Positions 17,918-27,442 of a DNA stretch of 64,000 nt are shown here, one piece after another; within the stretch, counting starts at the first letter, position 1; each line of letters starts with the position of its first letter. Position numbers and translations under genes: made by a program. This DNA is from Aquilutibacter rugosus. GTDB lineage: Bacteria > Pseudomonadota > Gammaproteobacteria > Xanthomonadales > Xanthomonadaceae. The notes under the pieces are model-generated. The model was not told the origin of the DNA. It did not search any database and worked only from the letters and a program-made list of their open reading frames with translations. The DNA lies in the NCBI RefSeq assembly GCF_036541335.1, contig NZ_JAZHBO010000001.1, forward strand, positions 868,001 to 932,000, written 5' to 3'.

Positions 17918-20497
17918 ATGCGATTGGATAAATTGACCTCGCGCTTCACGCAGGCGCTGCAGGATGCGCAAGCGATAGCCGTCGGGCGCCAACATGCGTT
18001 CATCGAGCCGGTGCATCTGCTGTCAGCCATGCTCGACCAGAACGGCGGTAGTGCGGCGCCCTTGCTCAGCCAGGCCGGAGTGCAGATCCCGGTGCTAAAG
18101 CAGCGCCTCGGCGAAGCGCTAAACAAACTGCCGACTGTTAAAGGCGGCGGCGGTGCACCGAATATCGGCAATGAGTTGGCACGCCTGCTCGGCACGACCG
18201 ATCAGCTCGGGCAGCAGGCCGGCGATGCCTTTGTGCCGAGCGAGTGGTTCCTGCTGGCTGCTCTCAAAGAGGCCGGTAGCGTCAGCCAACTGCTCAAAGC
18301 CGCAGGCGCCGATTTGGCGCGCCTGCAAAAAGCCATTGATACCATACGCGGAGGAGACACTGTGCAGTCCGAAAATGCCGAAGACCAGCGCCAGGCGCTG
18401 GAAAAATACACCGTTGACCTGACCGCACGCGCCGAGAACGGCAAGCTCGATCCGGTCATTGGCCGTGACGAAGAGATTCGCCGCACCATTCAGGTTCTAC
18501 AGCGCCGCACCAAGAACAATCCCGTGCTCATCGGTGAGCCGGGCGTGGGTAAAACCGCAATTGTCGAAGGCCTGGCCCAACGCATCGTCAATCACGAGGT
18601 GCCCGAGTCCCTGCGCTCCAAACGCGTGCTGTCGCTCGACATGGGCGCACTGATAGCCGGTGCCAAATATCGCGGCGAGTTTGAAGAACGCCTCAAGGCC
18701 GTCCTGAACGATCTGGCCAAGAACGAAGGTCAAGTCATTCTGTTTATTGATGAGCTGCATACGATGGTCGGTGCCGGTAAGGCCGAGGGCGCCATGGATG
18801 CAGGCAATATGCTCAAGCCCGCACTGGCTCGCGGCGAGCTGCACTGCATCGGTGCGACCACGTTGAACGAATACCGCCAGTACGTCGAGAAAGATGCGGC
18901 GCTGGAACGGCGCTTCCAGAAAGTGCTGGTTGGCGAACCGAGTGTCGAGGACACCATTGCCATCCTGCGTGGATTAAAGCCCAAATATGCCTTGCACCAC
19001 GGCGTAGAGATCACCGATCCGGCGATTGTCGCCGCGGCCACGCTGTCGCATCGGTACATCAGTGATCGGCAGTTGCCGGACAAGGCCATCGACCTGATGG
19101 ACGAAGCCGCATCGCGCATTCGCATGGAGATTGATTCCAAGCCCGAGGAACTCGATCGCAAGGAACGGCGTCTGATTCAACTCAAGATTCAGCGTGAGGC
19201 GCTCAAGAAGGAAAAAGATGAGGCCTCGCAAAAGCGTCTGGCCGATCTGGATGCCGAGATCGATGAGCTGCAGCGCGCGTTCAACGATCTCGAAGAAATA
19301 TGGAAAGCCGAGAAAGCGGCACTGCAGGGAGCGACTGCAATTCAGGAGCGCATCGAGCAGGCCAAGGTAGATCTCGAGGCGGCGCAGCGCAAGCAGGACT
19401 ACACGCGCATGTCCGAGTTGCAGTACGGCACCATCCCGGAGCTGGAAAAACAGCTCGAGGCAGCCAATGCCATGGAAACCCAAGGATTCAAGCTGCTGCA
19501 GGACAAGGTCACGGACGAAGAGATCGCCGAAGTGGTTTCGCGCTGGACCGGCATTCCGGTCAGCAAGATGCTCGAAGGCGAACGCGACAAGTTACTGCGC
19601 ATGGAAGAACACATCCATCAGCGTGTCGTGGGGCAGGAGGAAGCCATCCGCGTAGTGGCCGATGCGGTGCGTCGTTCGCGTGCCGGCTTGAGCGATCCCA
19701 ATAAGCCCAGCGGCTCGTTCCTGTTCCTGGGTCCGACCGGTGTCGGTAAGACCGAGTTGAGCAAGGCACTGGCCGAATTCCTGTTCGACAGTCCCGATGC
19801 GATGGTGCGCATTGATATGTCGGAATTCATGGAAAAACATGCGGTCTCGCGACTGGTCGGTGCACCTCCGGGCTATGTCGGTTACGAAGAGGGCGGTTAT
19901 CTCACCGAGGCCGTGCGTCGTCGTCCGTACAGTGTGATCCTGCTCGACGAGGTGGAGAAGGCGCATCCGGATGTCTTCAACATTCTGCTGCAGGTCTTGG
20001 ACGATGGGCGTCTGACCGACGGTCAGGGTCGCACGGTGGACTTCCGCAACACCGTCATCATCATGACCTCGAACCTGGGCTCTCAACGCATCCAGCAAAT
20101 CGCGCAGGACGGTGGTGATTACACGCAAATGAAGGACGCGGTGATGGAGGTCGTGCAAGGTCACTTCCGGCCGGAATTCATTAACCGACTGGATGATCTG
20201 GTCGTGTTCCATCCGCTGACACCGGAACAGATCCGTTCGATTGCGGCGATCCAGCTCAGCGGTCTGCGCAAGCGACTGGCTGATCGCGGCATCGGTCTGG
20301 AAATCTCCGAAGTGGCTCTCGACTTGCTCGGCTCTGCCGGTTTTGATCCGGTGTACGGCGCACGACCGCTCAAGCGTGCGATCCAGCAGCAGATCGAGAA
20401 TCCGCTGGCGCAGAAGATTCTGGCAGGTGAATTTGCCTCCGGCGATACCGTGCAGATCGATGCCGTGATGGGGCAGTTGGCCTTCAAGTCCGCATAA
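17918..20497 (+). CDS. clpB: ATP-dependent disaggregase ClpB
   Basis: This Hsp100 chaperone dissolves protein aggregates together with DnaK. An N-domain (about 1-145) is followed by NBD1 with GEPGVGKTAIVEGLA and the DELHTMVGAG region, the long coiled-coil middle domain (about 400-525; repeated KERR/KEKDEA segments), and NBD2 with LGPTGVGKTELSKAL, then a small C-domain. The length of 859 aa is normal. The ATG at 17918 has AGGAG eight bases upstream and gives the canonical MRLDKLTSRF start; a GTG two codons earlier is less likely. A candidate sigma32 promoter precedes it. Confidence 0.98.
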   Translation: MRLDKLTSRFTQALQDAQAIAVGRQHAFIEPVHLLSAMLDQNGGSAAPLLSQAGVQIPVLKQRLGEALNKLPTVKGGGGAPNIGNELARLLGTTDQLGQQAGDAFVPSEWFLLAALKEAGSVSQLLKAAGADLARLQKAIDTIRGGDTVQSENAEDQRQALEKYTVDLTARAENGKLDPVIGRDEEIRRTIQVLQRRTKNNPVLIGEPGVGKTAIVEGLAQRIVNHEVPESLRSKRVLSLDMGALIAGAKYRGEFEERLKAVLNDLAKNEGQVILFIDELHTMVGAGKAEGAMDAGNMLKPALARGELHCIGATTLNEYRQYVEKDAALERRFQKVLVGEPSVEDTIAILRGLKPKYALHHGVEITDPAIVAAATLSHRYISDRQLPDKAIDLMDEAASRIRMEIDSKPEELDRKERRLIQLKIQREALKKEKDEASQKRLADLDAEIDELQRAFNDLEEIWKAEKAALQGATAIQERIEQAKVDLEAAQRKQDYTRMSELQYGTIPELEKQLEAANAMETQGFKLLQDKVTDEEIAEVVSRWTGIPVSKMLEGERDKLLRMEEHIHQRVVGQEEAIRVVADAVRRSRAGLSDPNKPSGSFLFLGPTGVGKTELSKALAEFLFDSPDAMVRIDMSEFMEKHAVSRLVGAPPGYVGYEEGGYLTEAVRRRPYSVILLDEVEKAHPDVFNILLQVLDDGRLTDGQGRTVDFRNTVIIMTSNLGSQRIQQIAQDGGDYTQMKDAVMEVVQGHFRPEFINRLDDLVVFHPLTPEQIRSIAAIQLSGLRKRLADRGIGLEISEVALDLLGSAGFDPVYGARPLKRAIQQQIENPLAQKILAGEFASGDTVQIDAVMGQLAFKSA

Positions 20498-20504
20498 TGG
20501 TCGT

Positions 20505-22313
20505 ATGACCATTGAACAGCTGACCTTTCTGGCCATTCTGGCCGGTGCCCTTTACCTCTTCGTCACGGAGAAGTTGCGGGTTGATGTGACGGCCATGATC
20601 ACCTTGCTGGCCCTGGTCGTGACAGGCATCCTGGACAGCAAGCGGGCACTGAGTGGTTTTGCCAGTGAGCCGGCCATCATCGTGGCGTCGGTGTTTGTGA
20701 TCAGTGCGGGCCTGGCGGCCACAGGGATCACCGAGAAGATCGGTGAGTGGGTGTCCAAGCTCGGCGGTAACGGCGAGTTGCAGAGTATCGCTGTGGTCAT
20801 GCCGATTGTGTCGGCCATGGCGGCGTTTACGCATCACGTTATGGTCACTGCCATGATGGTGCCGATTCTCAGCAAGTTCGCGCGGCAGAAACGTCTGAGC
20901 GTATCCAGACTGCTGATGCCGATGTCGCTGGCGGCTTCGCTGGGTACGACGTTGACCCTGGTCAGTGCACCGGCCTTTCTGCTCGCCAACAACATGATTG
21001 AGCGCAGCGGCGCCAAATCGCTCGGCATTTTTTCCGTAACGCCGATCGGCATTGCGTTGGTACTGATGGCCACGGCCTACATGCTGCTGATGCGTTTTGT
21101 ATTGCCCAAACACATGGGCGAGGCCGATGATGCGGATATGTTCCGGCTGGATCGCTATCGCAGTGAGCTGGTGATCGGGCCGCAGTCGCGATGGGCGACG
21201 CGGCCTCTGGCCGAGCTCAAAGTCGCGATGGGCAAGGACTTTGAAGTGGTCGGCTGGCTGCGCGATGATGTCCTGCGCGATGATCTGACCGATACCAGCC
21301 CATTGAGCCGCCACGACATTCTGATTGTGGATGCCAGTCCTGACCACATCGCATCACTGCAGGCCGATCGGGGCATTGATCTGAACGCGGTGGCGCGTTT
21401 TGGTCTGTTGGCCGGTGACGGTGAGGGCGAAGGCCAGCCGCAACTGGTCCAGGCCGTGGTGGCACCCGGCAGTGAGTTCATCGGCCGCAGCACGCGCGAA
21501 CTGCAGTTCGCGCAGCGCAATGGGGTGGTGATCGCCGGACTGTGGCGGCGCGGGGCCCATCTGCGCGAACAGCGCTACGCTGAGGAACGTCTGCAGGAAG
21601 GCGACTTGCTGGTGCTGTGGGGCTATCCGTCCCGCCTGGCGGAGTTGGCCAGTCACCAGGGCATTCTGATGCTGGTTCCATTTGCGGGCGAGGCCAAGCG
21701 TCGCATCCTGTCACCGGTCGCGTTGGCGATCATGGGTGCCACCATATTTGCCGCCGCAACCGAATTGCTGGATCCGCCGTTGGCCTTCCTGCTGGGTGCC
21801 GTGGCCATGGTGGCCTCGCGCTGTGTCGGCATTAACGAGGCCTACCGCGAGATCGACGTGCGCATCTTTGTGATGATCGCGGGCGTGATCCCCTTGGGCA
21901 TTGCCATGGAAGACACGGGCACGGCCAAACTGTTTGCCGATGGCCTGACGCATCTGGTGCAGGGCTGGCCGACGCTGACCATTCTGATGATGCTGTTTCT
22001 GATGGCCGGACTGCTTACGCAGATTCTGTCTGACGCCGCGACCACCGTGCTGCTAGGGCCGATCGCGCTATCGCTAGCGGCCAGTCTGGGTTTGCCGGTC
22101 ACGCCCTTTGTGGTGGTAACGGCCTTGGGTGCGGTCGCTTCGTTCCTGACGCCTATCGGTCATCACGGCAACCTGCTGATCCTGCGGCCGGGCCATTACA
22201 AATTCCGCGACTTTCTGGTGATCGGACTGCCGCTCACGGTGATGATTGGCGCCGTCGCCTCGTGGATGGCACGCTGGTTGTGGTTAGAAGGCCCGTTCCT
22301 GCCTTCGTTCTGA
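20505..22313 (+). CDS. SLC13/DASS-family transporter with two RCK_C (TrkA-C) domains
   Basis: This is a polytopic secondary transporter of the divalent anion:sodium symporter superfamily (CitT/ArsB fold). About five membrane segments are followed by two cytosolic RCK_C-type domains (about residues 205-290 and 300-390; ATRPLAELKVAMGKDFEVVG and STRELQFAQRNGVVIAGL), then a second membrane half ending at residue 602. The repeat-type signatures ASLGTTLTLVSAPAF and FLTPIGHHGNLL are typical. Candidate substrates are dicarboxylates or sulfate; none can be chosen from sequence alone. The gene starts 7 bases after clpB but belongs to a different function. It converges with tal. Confidence 0.85.
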   Translation: MTIEQLTFLAILAGALYLFVTEKLRVDVTAMITLLALVVTGILDSKRALSGFASEPAIIVASVFVISAGLAATGITEKIGEWVSKLGGNGELQSIAVVMPIVSAMAAFTHHVMVTAMMVPILSKFARQKRLSVSRLLMPMSLAASLGTTLTLVSAPAFLLANNMIERSGAKSLGIFSVTPIGIALVLMATAYMLLMRFVLPKHMGEADDADMFRLDRYRSELVIGPQSRWATRPLAELKVAMGKDFEVVGWLRDDVLRDDLTDTSPLSRHDILIVDASPDHIASLQADRGIDLNAVARFGLLAGDGEGEGQPQLVQAVVAPGSEFIGRSTRELQFAQRNGVVIAGLWRRGAHLREQRYAEERLQEGDLLVLWGYPSRLAELASHQGILMLVPFAGEAKRRILSPVALAIMGATIFAAATELLDPPLAFLLGAVAMVASRCVGINEAYREIDVRIFVMIAGVIPLGIAMEDTGTAKLFADGLTHLVQGWPTLTILMMLFLMAGLLTQILSDAATTVLLGPIALSLAASLGLPVTPFVVVTALGAVASFLTPIGHHGNLLILRPGHYKFRDFLVIGLPLTVMIGAVASWMARWLWLEGPFLPSF

Positions 22314-22326
22314 TGGACAGGGGTGC

Positions 22327-23289
22327 TCAGCCGGCGGTAAACGCCGGGTGGGCGGCAATCAGTGCCTCGAGCTTGACCTGATCGGCGGCGAACTTGCGGA
22401 TGCCGTCGGACAGCTTTTCTACTGCCATCTGATCCTGATTGTGTTCCCAGCGGAACTCGGCCTCGGTCAGTGCGGCCGGTGCCGGTTGCACTGCGGACGG
22501 TGCCGTGAGATGCGATTGCACTGTCTCCGAGCTGTCTTGCAGATCGTTGAGCAGGTCCGGCGAGATGGTCAGACGATCGCAACCGGCCAAGGCGAGCACC
22601 TCGCCAATGTTGCGGAAGCTGGCGCCCATGACGATGGTGCGGTAGCCGTGCTGCTTGTAGAAATCCCAGATGCGATGCACCGACTGCACGCCCGGATCCT
22701 GCATGGCGTGGTTCGGTTTTTCCATGCCGTTGGCAAGGTGCCAGTCGAGAATGCGGCCGACGAACGGCGAGATCAGGAACACCCCGGCATCGGCACAGGC
22801 GCGGGCCTGTGCGAACGAGAACAGCAGCGTCAGGTTGGTCTGGATGCCTTCGTGCTCTAACTGTTCGGCGGCGCGAATGCCCTCCCAGGTGGCTGCGAGT
22901 TTGATCAGGATGCGGTCGCGGGAGACGCCATTGGCCTCGTACAGTTCGATCAGGCGGCGGGCCTTGAGCAGGCTGGCCTGGGTGTCAAAGCTCAGACGCG
23001 CGTCGACCTCGGTGGAGACGCGGCCCTTGACCAACTTGACGATCTCGCTACCCACAGCCACTGCAAGACGGTCGGACGCATCGAGTACGCGTTCCCGGTC
23101 GTTGCTACCCTGCGCCGAGGCGATGGCGGCCTGCACGGTGTCCGCAAGTTTGGGCAGGGTCACCGCCTTTAGCAGCAACGAGGGGTTGGTTGTTGCGTCT
23201 TGCGGTTGGAATTTGGCAATGGCCTCGATGTCGCCGGTGTCGGCAACGATGGTGGACAGTTGGCGGAGTTGGGAGAGTGCGCTAGTCAT
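22327..23289 (-). CDS. tal: Transaldolase
   Basis: This is a pentose phosphate pathway enzyme moving a dihydroxyacetone unit between sugar phosphates. It closely follows E. coli TalB: VADTGDIEAIAKFQPQDATTNPSLLL at the N-terminus, the Schiff-base Lys in RILIKLAATWEGI, and SPFVGRILDWH. Length 320 aa. It starts 9 bases after the priA stop on the same strand, so the two may share a transcript. It converges with the SLC13 transporter. Confidence 0.97.
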   Translation of the reverse strand: MTSALSQLRQLSTIVADTGDIEAIAKFQPQDATTNPSLLLKAVTLPKLADTVQAAIASAQGSNDRERVLDASDRLAVAVGSEIVKLVKGRVSTEVDARLSFDTQASLLKARRLIELYEANGVSRDRILIKLAATWEGIRAAEQLEHEGIQTNLTLLFSFAQARACADAGVFLISPFVGRILDWHLANGMEKPNHAMQDPGVQSVHRIWDFYKQHGYRTIVMGASFRNIGEVLALAGCDRLTISPDLLNDLQDSSETVQSHLTAPSAVQPAPAALTEAEFRWEHNQDQMAVEKLSDGIRKFAADQVKLEALIAAHPAFTAG

Positions 23290-23298
23290 ACGTTCATT

Positions 23299-25542
23299 TT
23301 AGTAGAGATCGTAGGGATCCACATCTAAAGACCATCGAACTTTTCTTGCGAGCGGTGCGCCATACACCGTGGGGATGACGCGTTGCAGGGCAAAGTGCAA
23401 GTCGGCGCGCGAGTCGGCTTGCAGCAGCAACTGCTCGCGCAGGTAGCCGGCGCGCTTGGGCATGGGGGCGGGCAGTGGGCCCATCACCATGACATTGGGA
23501 TACGGCCCGAAGGCATTGGCCACACTTTGCAGAAACTCGCGAACGTCGGCAACGTGACGGCCTTCGGCGCGGATTAGAGCCAATGCGACAAAGGGCGGCC
23601 ATGACGCTTTGCTGCGTTCGTCGAGCTCGGTTTGCGCGACGGCGTCGTAATCGGCAGCGAGCAGTCGCTGCAGAAGCAGGTGATCGGGATGATGGGTCTG
23701 GATCAGTACGACGCCGGGCTTGTCCGCGCGGCCGGCACGGCCGGCCACCTGGATCAGCTGCTGGGCCAGTCGTTCGCCGGCGCGAAAATCGGTGCTGAAC
23801 AGGCCTTCGTCAGCGCCGACGACAACTACCAGCGTCAGGTTAGGCAGGTGGTGGCCCTTGGCCAGCATTTGCGTGCCGATCAACAGGCCGGCGCCGTCTC
23901 CGACCGAGGCCAGGCGCTGCTGCAGTCCGTCGCGGGTGCGGGTGCTGCCACGATCAATACGTACTACGGGTGCCAGGTCGGCGAATCGTTCGCTCAGGAA
24001 TTCTTCGAGCCGTTCGGTGCCGATGCCTTGGGGATGCAACGCCAAGCCACCGCAGTCCGGGCAAGCTGGCGGTGCGGTACAGGATGCACCGCAGTGATGG
24101 CATTGCAGGCGACGGCCCTGCCGGTGCACGGTCATCGGCGCGTCGCACTGTTGGCACTGGGCACTCCAGCCGCAGTCGTGGCACAACAGCACGGGCGCAT
24201 AACCGCGACGGTTGCGGAACACCAGCACCTGCTCGCCGCGTTCCAGATGGACTTGGATTGCCTTCAGTACGACGGGGCTGAGACCGGCCTCGAGCGGTAC
24301 GCCGCGCATATCCACAATGTGCATCTGCGGATGGGTGGCGCCGCCGTGAGCCCGTTCGGTCAGGCGCAACAGGCCATAGCGTCCGGACTGTGCGTTGTGC
24401 AGCGATTCCAGCGAGGGCGTCGCACTGCCCAGCACGATGGGTCTGCCCACGCGGTGCCCACGTTGCACCAGAAAGTCACGGGCGTTATAGCGAATGCCGT
24501 CGAACTGTTTAAAGCTGCCGTCGTGTTCTTCGTCGACAATAAACAGGCCGGGATTGGGCAAGGGCAAAAAGGCGGCCGAGCGTGTGCCGACAATCACCCG
24601 GGCCAGACCGGCGCGGGCACGTAACCACACTTGCGCACGGTCCTTGTCACTCAGGCCCGAGTGATAGGCATCGACCGGAACCCCAAGGCGCTGTTCAAAG
24701 CGCTGCAAGGTCTGCGGGGTGAGGCCAATTTCGGGTACCAGGATTAAGGCCTGCCGTCCGGCGGCCAAGGTTTGCGCGATGAGGCGCAAGTAGACTTCGG
24801 TTTTGCCGCTGCCGGTCACACCTTCGAGTAGCCAGCCATGATAGGCGTCGGGGTCGGCCGCGATCGCGTGGACGGCATCGTGCTGCTGTTGGGTCAACTG
24901 CAGGCGATGTAGGGGGTGCTCCGGTTCGTCCCGCCAGCGGCGGCCGGCGGCATCGGCAAGTGCCAGGCGCTCGCTGATGGACACGGGCTCCAGACGCACT
25001 AGATCGCGGCGTAGCAGCTCGTTCACCACGGCGCCGGTATGGCGCTCGCGTGCTTCGGATTCGGGCAGTACGCCTTGCGTCAGCAGGGACTCCAGCGCGC
25101 TCTTGTACTTGCCGCCGCGCAGCGTGGCAGGGTCGCCGGTGGTGGTCAGCATGGCCACTGGTTCGAGCGTGGCGGGGTCGCCATCGCGCATGGGCTTGGG
25201 TAGGGCCTGCCAGACGGTCTCGCCCAGCGGGGAGACGGTGTAGCGGTGTAGCCAGACCAGGCTCTCCAGCAGCTCGCCGGGCAACAGCGGCGCCTCGGTG
25301 TCGAGTAAGGTGGCGGGCAGAACCTGCTCCACACCGGCCGGTCCGATTGCCGTGATCAGTCCGATGCGCTCGTGGCCACCGCGCCCAAACGGGACCCGCA
25401 CCCGCTTGCCGATATCCGCCGGGCTGACCGACGTGCCGTCGGCTGGGCGATAGTCAAATTGGCCCCACAAAGGCACGTTGACGACGATCTTCCAGACCGT
25501 TTCGACGGGTGTTTCAGCTGGGGGCAGTTCCGTTGCGGGCAT
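23299..25542 (-). CDS. priA: Primosomal protein N' (replication restart helicase PriA)
   Basis: This superfamily 2 DNA helicase restarts stalled replication forks. It has an N-terminal 3' DNA-binding domain (about 15-115, with PLWGQFDYR), helicase motif I GVTGSGKTEVYLRL, motif II DEEHD, a zinc-binding insertion with C-H-D-C-G, C-Q-Q-C-D, C-H-H-C-G and C-P-D-C-G pairs, and QVAGRAGR near the end. Length 747 aa. The ATG at 25542 is chosen; an in-frame GTG two codons upstream is also possible and neither has a clear ribosome binding site. The upstream region carries three DnaA boxes, which may link expression to replication. Confidence 0.96.
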   Translation of the reverse strand: MPATELPPAETPVETVWKIVVNVPLWGQFDYRPADGTSVSPADIGKRVRVPFGRGGHERIGLITAIGPAGVEQVLPATLLDTEAPLLPGELLESLVWLHRYTVSPLGETVWQALPKPMRDGDPATLEPVAMLTTTGDPATLRGGKYKSALESLLTQGVLPESEARERHTGAVVNELLRRDLVRLEPVSISERLALADAAGRRWRDEPEHPLHRLQLTQQQHDAVHAIAADPDAYHGWLLEGVTGSGKTEVYLRLIAQTLAAGRQALILVPEIGLTPQTLQRFEQRLGVPVDAYHSGLSDKDRAQVWLRARAGLARVIVGTRSAAFLPLPNPGLFIVDEEHDGSFKQFDGIRYNARDFLVQRGHRVGRPIVLGSATPSLESLHNAQSGRYGLLRLTERAHGGATHPQMHIVDMRGVPLEAGLSPVVLKAIQVHLERGEQVLVFRNRRGYAPVLLCHDCGWSAQCQQCDAPMTVHRQGRRLQCHHCGASCTAPPACPDCGGLALHPQGIGTERLEEFLSERFADLAPVVRIDRGSTRTRDGLQQRLASVGDGAGLLIGTQMLAKGHHLPNLTLVVVVGADEGLFSTDFRAGERLAQQLIQVAGRAGRADKPGVVLIQTHHPDHLLLQRLLAADYDAVAQTELDERSKASWPPFVALALIRAEGRHVADVREFLQSVANAFGPYPNVMVMGPLPAPMPKRAGYLREQLLLQADSRADLHFALQRVIPTVYGAPLARKVRWSLDVDPYDLY

Positions 25543-25658
25543 CGCCACAGTGTACGGGAGAGGGCCAACCTGACGAAACCTAAACGATTTGCCAACAACA
25601 ATTGCACGCTGGGGTCATGAAGTGTGCGTAACTATTTGGTTTAGAAGAGATTTTCGGC

Positions 25659-25681
25659 TTATCCACAGTAATTGTGGATAA
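25659..25681. promoter_or_regulatory. Inverted pair of consensus DnaA boxes
   Basis: TTATCCACA at 25659-25667 and its exact reverse complement at 25673-25681 are separated by 5 bases. Both match the DnaA-box consensus TTATNCACA at every position. They lie 117 bases upstream of the priA start. Confidence 0.7.
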
Positions 25682-25741
25682 CTCTGTGCATTCTCTCGGG
25701 TTTCGCTTCGGAATTCCCTTAATTTCGCCCGATCAGCGTGA

Positions 25742-25760
25742 TTGGCTAAAAAATAGCCAA
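25742..25760. repeat. Short perfect inverted repeat
   Basis: A 7-bp arm TTGGCTA (25742-25748) and its complement (25754-25760) flank five A. It lies between the DnaA boxes. No T-run follows on either strand, so a terminator is unlikely; it could be a protein site or a weak hairpin. Confidence 0.5.
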
Positions 25761-25860
25761 CTAGGAAAAGAGTAGTAAAAACAATGCCTTAGCCGTGAAA
25801 CATTGGCGGAATTGCGCCGGATATGAATCGACGAGTGGATTATTACGAATTGTTGCATGC

Positions 25861-25869
25861 TGTGAATAA
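25861..25869 (-). promoter_or_regulatory. Third DnaA box
   Basis: TGTGAATAA on the plus strand reads TTATTCACA on the minus strand, a full match to the TTATNCACA consensus. It is about 180 bases from the inverted pair, within the same AT-rich gap. Confidence 0.55.
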
Positions 25870-26023
25870 CCAAGCCGAGTTAACAAACAACTTTCGGTGC
25901 TGAAAAAACAGCTGGTTTTGAAATGTCAAGGTATATTCCGCCGGATTTCGTGACGATTTCTGAACCGCACAGGGCTAAAATGGTAGTCCTTGTTACGCAC
26001 CTCGGGCCGGATCCCGCGCAACC

Positions 26024-27397
26024 ATGACGGCAACCTCTGATTCCGGCACCAACCGCCGCCGCCTGCGTGGCGAAATGGGCACTACGACCCGCTTGGCCGC
26101 CCCGCTGATTGTCGGCCATGTGTCGACCGCCATGATCTCGTTTGTGGACTCCGTCATTGCCGGCCACCACCATACGGCCACTTTGGCGTCCGTGTCGGTC
26201 GCAACCGCCATGATGTGGTTTGCCATCATGTTGCCGCTGGGGGTCCTGATGTCCATCCCGCCAATGGTCAGTGAAATGGATGGCAGTGGTCAACGCTCCC
26301 GGGTCGGCCCGCTGTTCCGGCAGGCGCTGTGGTTGGCGATCGGTATCGCTACCGTTCTGTTTTTCTATCTGACCTTTGCGCCGGCGCTGCTAGGTGTGGT
26401 CGGTATGGATCCCTTGATCGTGCCCGGTGCCCGCGACTTTTTGCATGCCGTGCGTTGGGGCATGCCCGGGCTGTGCCTGTTCTTTTGCATGCGCTATCTG
26501 GCCGAAGGCCTGCACTGGACGCGTCCCACCATGTACTTGAGCCTGCTGGGTCTGGCGGTGCTGGCACCGGTCGGTTACGTACTGACGTTCGGGCTGCTGG
26601 GGCTGCCTTCGATGGGGGCCAAAGGCCTGGGCTACGCCAGTGCGCTGTCAATGTGGATTCAGGCGCTGGGCTTTTTGCTGGTGCTGCTGCGTTCGCAACG
26701 TCTGCACGAACTGCGGCTGTTCAAACAGTGGGATTGGCCGCAGTGGCCGGTAATTCGTCGCACGCTCGTCGTCGGACTGCCGATCGGCGTGATGGTTCTG
26801 ATGGAAGGCGGGCTATTCACCACGACGGCCGTGCTGATGGGCAGGCTGGGGGCATTGCAGTCGTCGGCGCATCAGATTGCAATCAGCGTGGCGACCTTAT
26901 GTTTCATGATTCCGCTGGGCGTCGCCGAAGCCACGACCGTGCGCGTCGGTCATGCCTTGGGTCGCAACGATTACGCGGCGATCCGGCGCGCGATGTATGC
27001 CGGTCTGGCCATCGTGCTGATGACACAACTGGTGTCCGCGTCAATCATGATCTTGGGCAATCATCAGTTGGCCTCGCTGTATTCCGAGGACACGGCGGTA
27101 CTGACGCTGGCATCGAGCCTGCTGCTGTTTGCGGCCACGTTCCAGTTCCCCGATGGCGTGCAGGTGATTTCTGCAGCGACCTTGCGCGGCCTGCAGGACA
27201 CAACAGTGCCGATGTGGATGGCCGTGTTCTCGTACTGGATGATCGGGATGCCGGTTGGGATCCTGCTGGGTTTCTATTACGGCATGGGTCCGAAAGGCAT
27301 GTGGATCGGTCTGATTTGCGGCCTGACACTGGCAGCGATTTTGCTGAATACCCGCGCCCGCGCCACGATCCGCCGGCATCTTTCAACTGCGTCTTAA
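26024..27397 (+). CDS. MATE-family multidrug efflux transporter (NorM-like)
   Basis: This polytopic antiporter with about 12 membrane segments exports cationic drugs with sodium or protons. The two-repeat MATE pattern is visible: TRLAAPLIVGHVSTAMISFVD at residues 22-42 and, in the second half, RTLVVGLPIGVMVLMEGG. PLGVAEATTVRVGHALG and ISAATLRGLQDTTVPMW are also family motifs. The length of 457 aa is typical. It diverges from priA across the DnaA-box gap and is followed by sppA after 45 bases. Confidence 0.94.
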   Translation: MTATSDSGTNRRRLRGEMGTTTRLAAPLIVGHVSTAMISFVDSVIAGHHHTATLASVSVATAMMWFAIMLPLGVLMSIPPMVSEMDGSGQRSRVGPLFRQALWLAIGIATVLFFYLTFAPALLGVVGMDPLIVPGARDFLHAVRWGMPGLCLFFCMRYLAEGLHWTRPTMYLSLLGLAVLAPVGYVLTFGLLGLPSMGAKGLGYASALSMWIQALGFLLVLLRSQRLHELRLFKQWDWPQWPVIRRTLVVGLPIGVMVLMEGGLFTTTAVLMGRLGALQSSAHQIAISVATLCFMIPLGVAEATTVRVGHALGRNDYAAIRRAMYAGLAIVLMTQLVSASIMILGNHQLASLYSEDTAVLTLASSLLLFAATFQFPDGVQVISAATLRGLQDTTVPMWMAVFSYWMIGMPVGILLGFYYGMGPKGMWIGLICGLTLAAILLNTRARATIRRHLSTAS

Positions 27398-27442
27398 GGC
27401 CGGGTCCGTTACGATAGAGACAGTTCACTTAGAGTAGTCCCT

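Larger units (their letters stand above)
25549..26023. other. AT-rich non-coding gap with DnaA boxes between priA and the MATE gene
   Basis: These 475 bases between two divergent genes contain no convincing reading frame. The gap is clearly richer in A and T than the flanking genes, especially 25620-25920. It contains a pair of inverted DnaA boxes, a third DnaA box, and a short hairpin (25742-25760). Both promoters (priA leftward, MATE rightward) must lie here; I could not assign convincing -35/-10 boxes. It could be a DnaA-titration site, a DnaA-controlled promoter region, or less likely a replication origin, since no dnaA or other usual origin neighbour is present in the window. Confidence 0.6.

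Noticed and set aside
25549..26023. A confident oriC call
   Set aside because: Three DnaA boxes and AT-richness are suggestive, but no dnaA, dnaN, gidA or rpmH is near and genome skew is not available.
26329..27417. A 362-codon plus-strand frame overlapping the MATE gene
   Set aside because: Frame-shifted shadow of the MATE reading frame, rich in Arg, Gly and Ala with no membrane segments.
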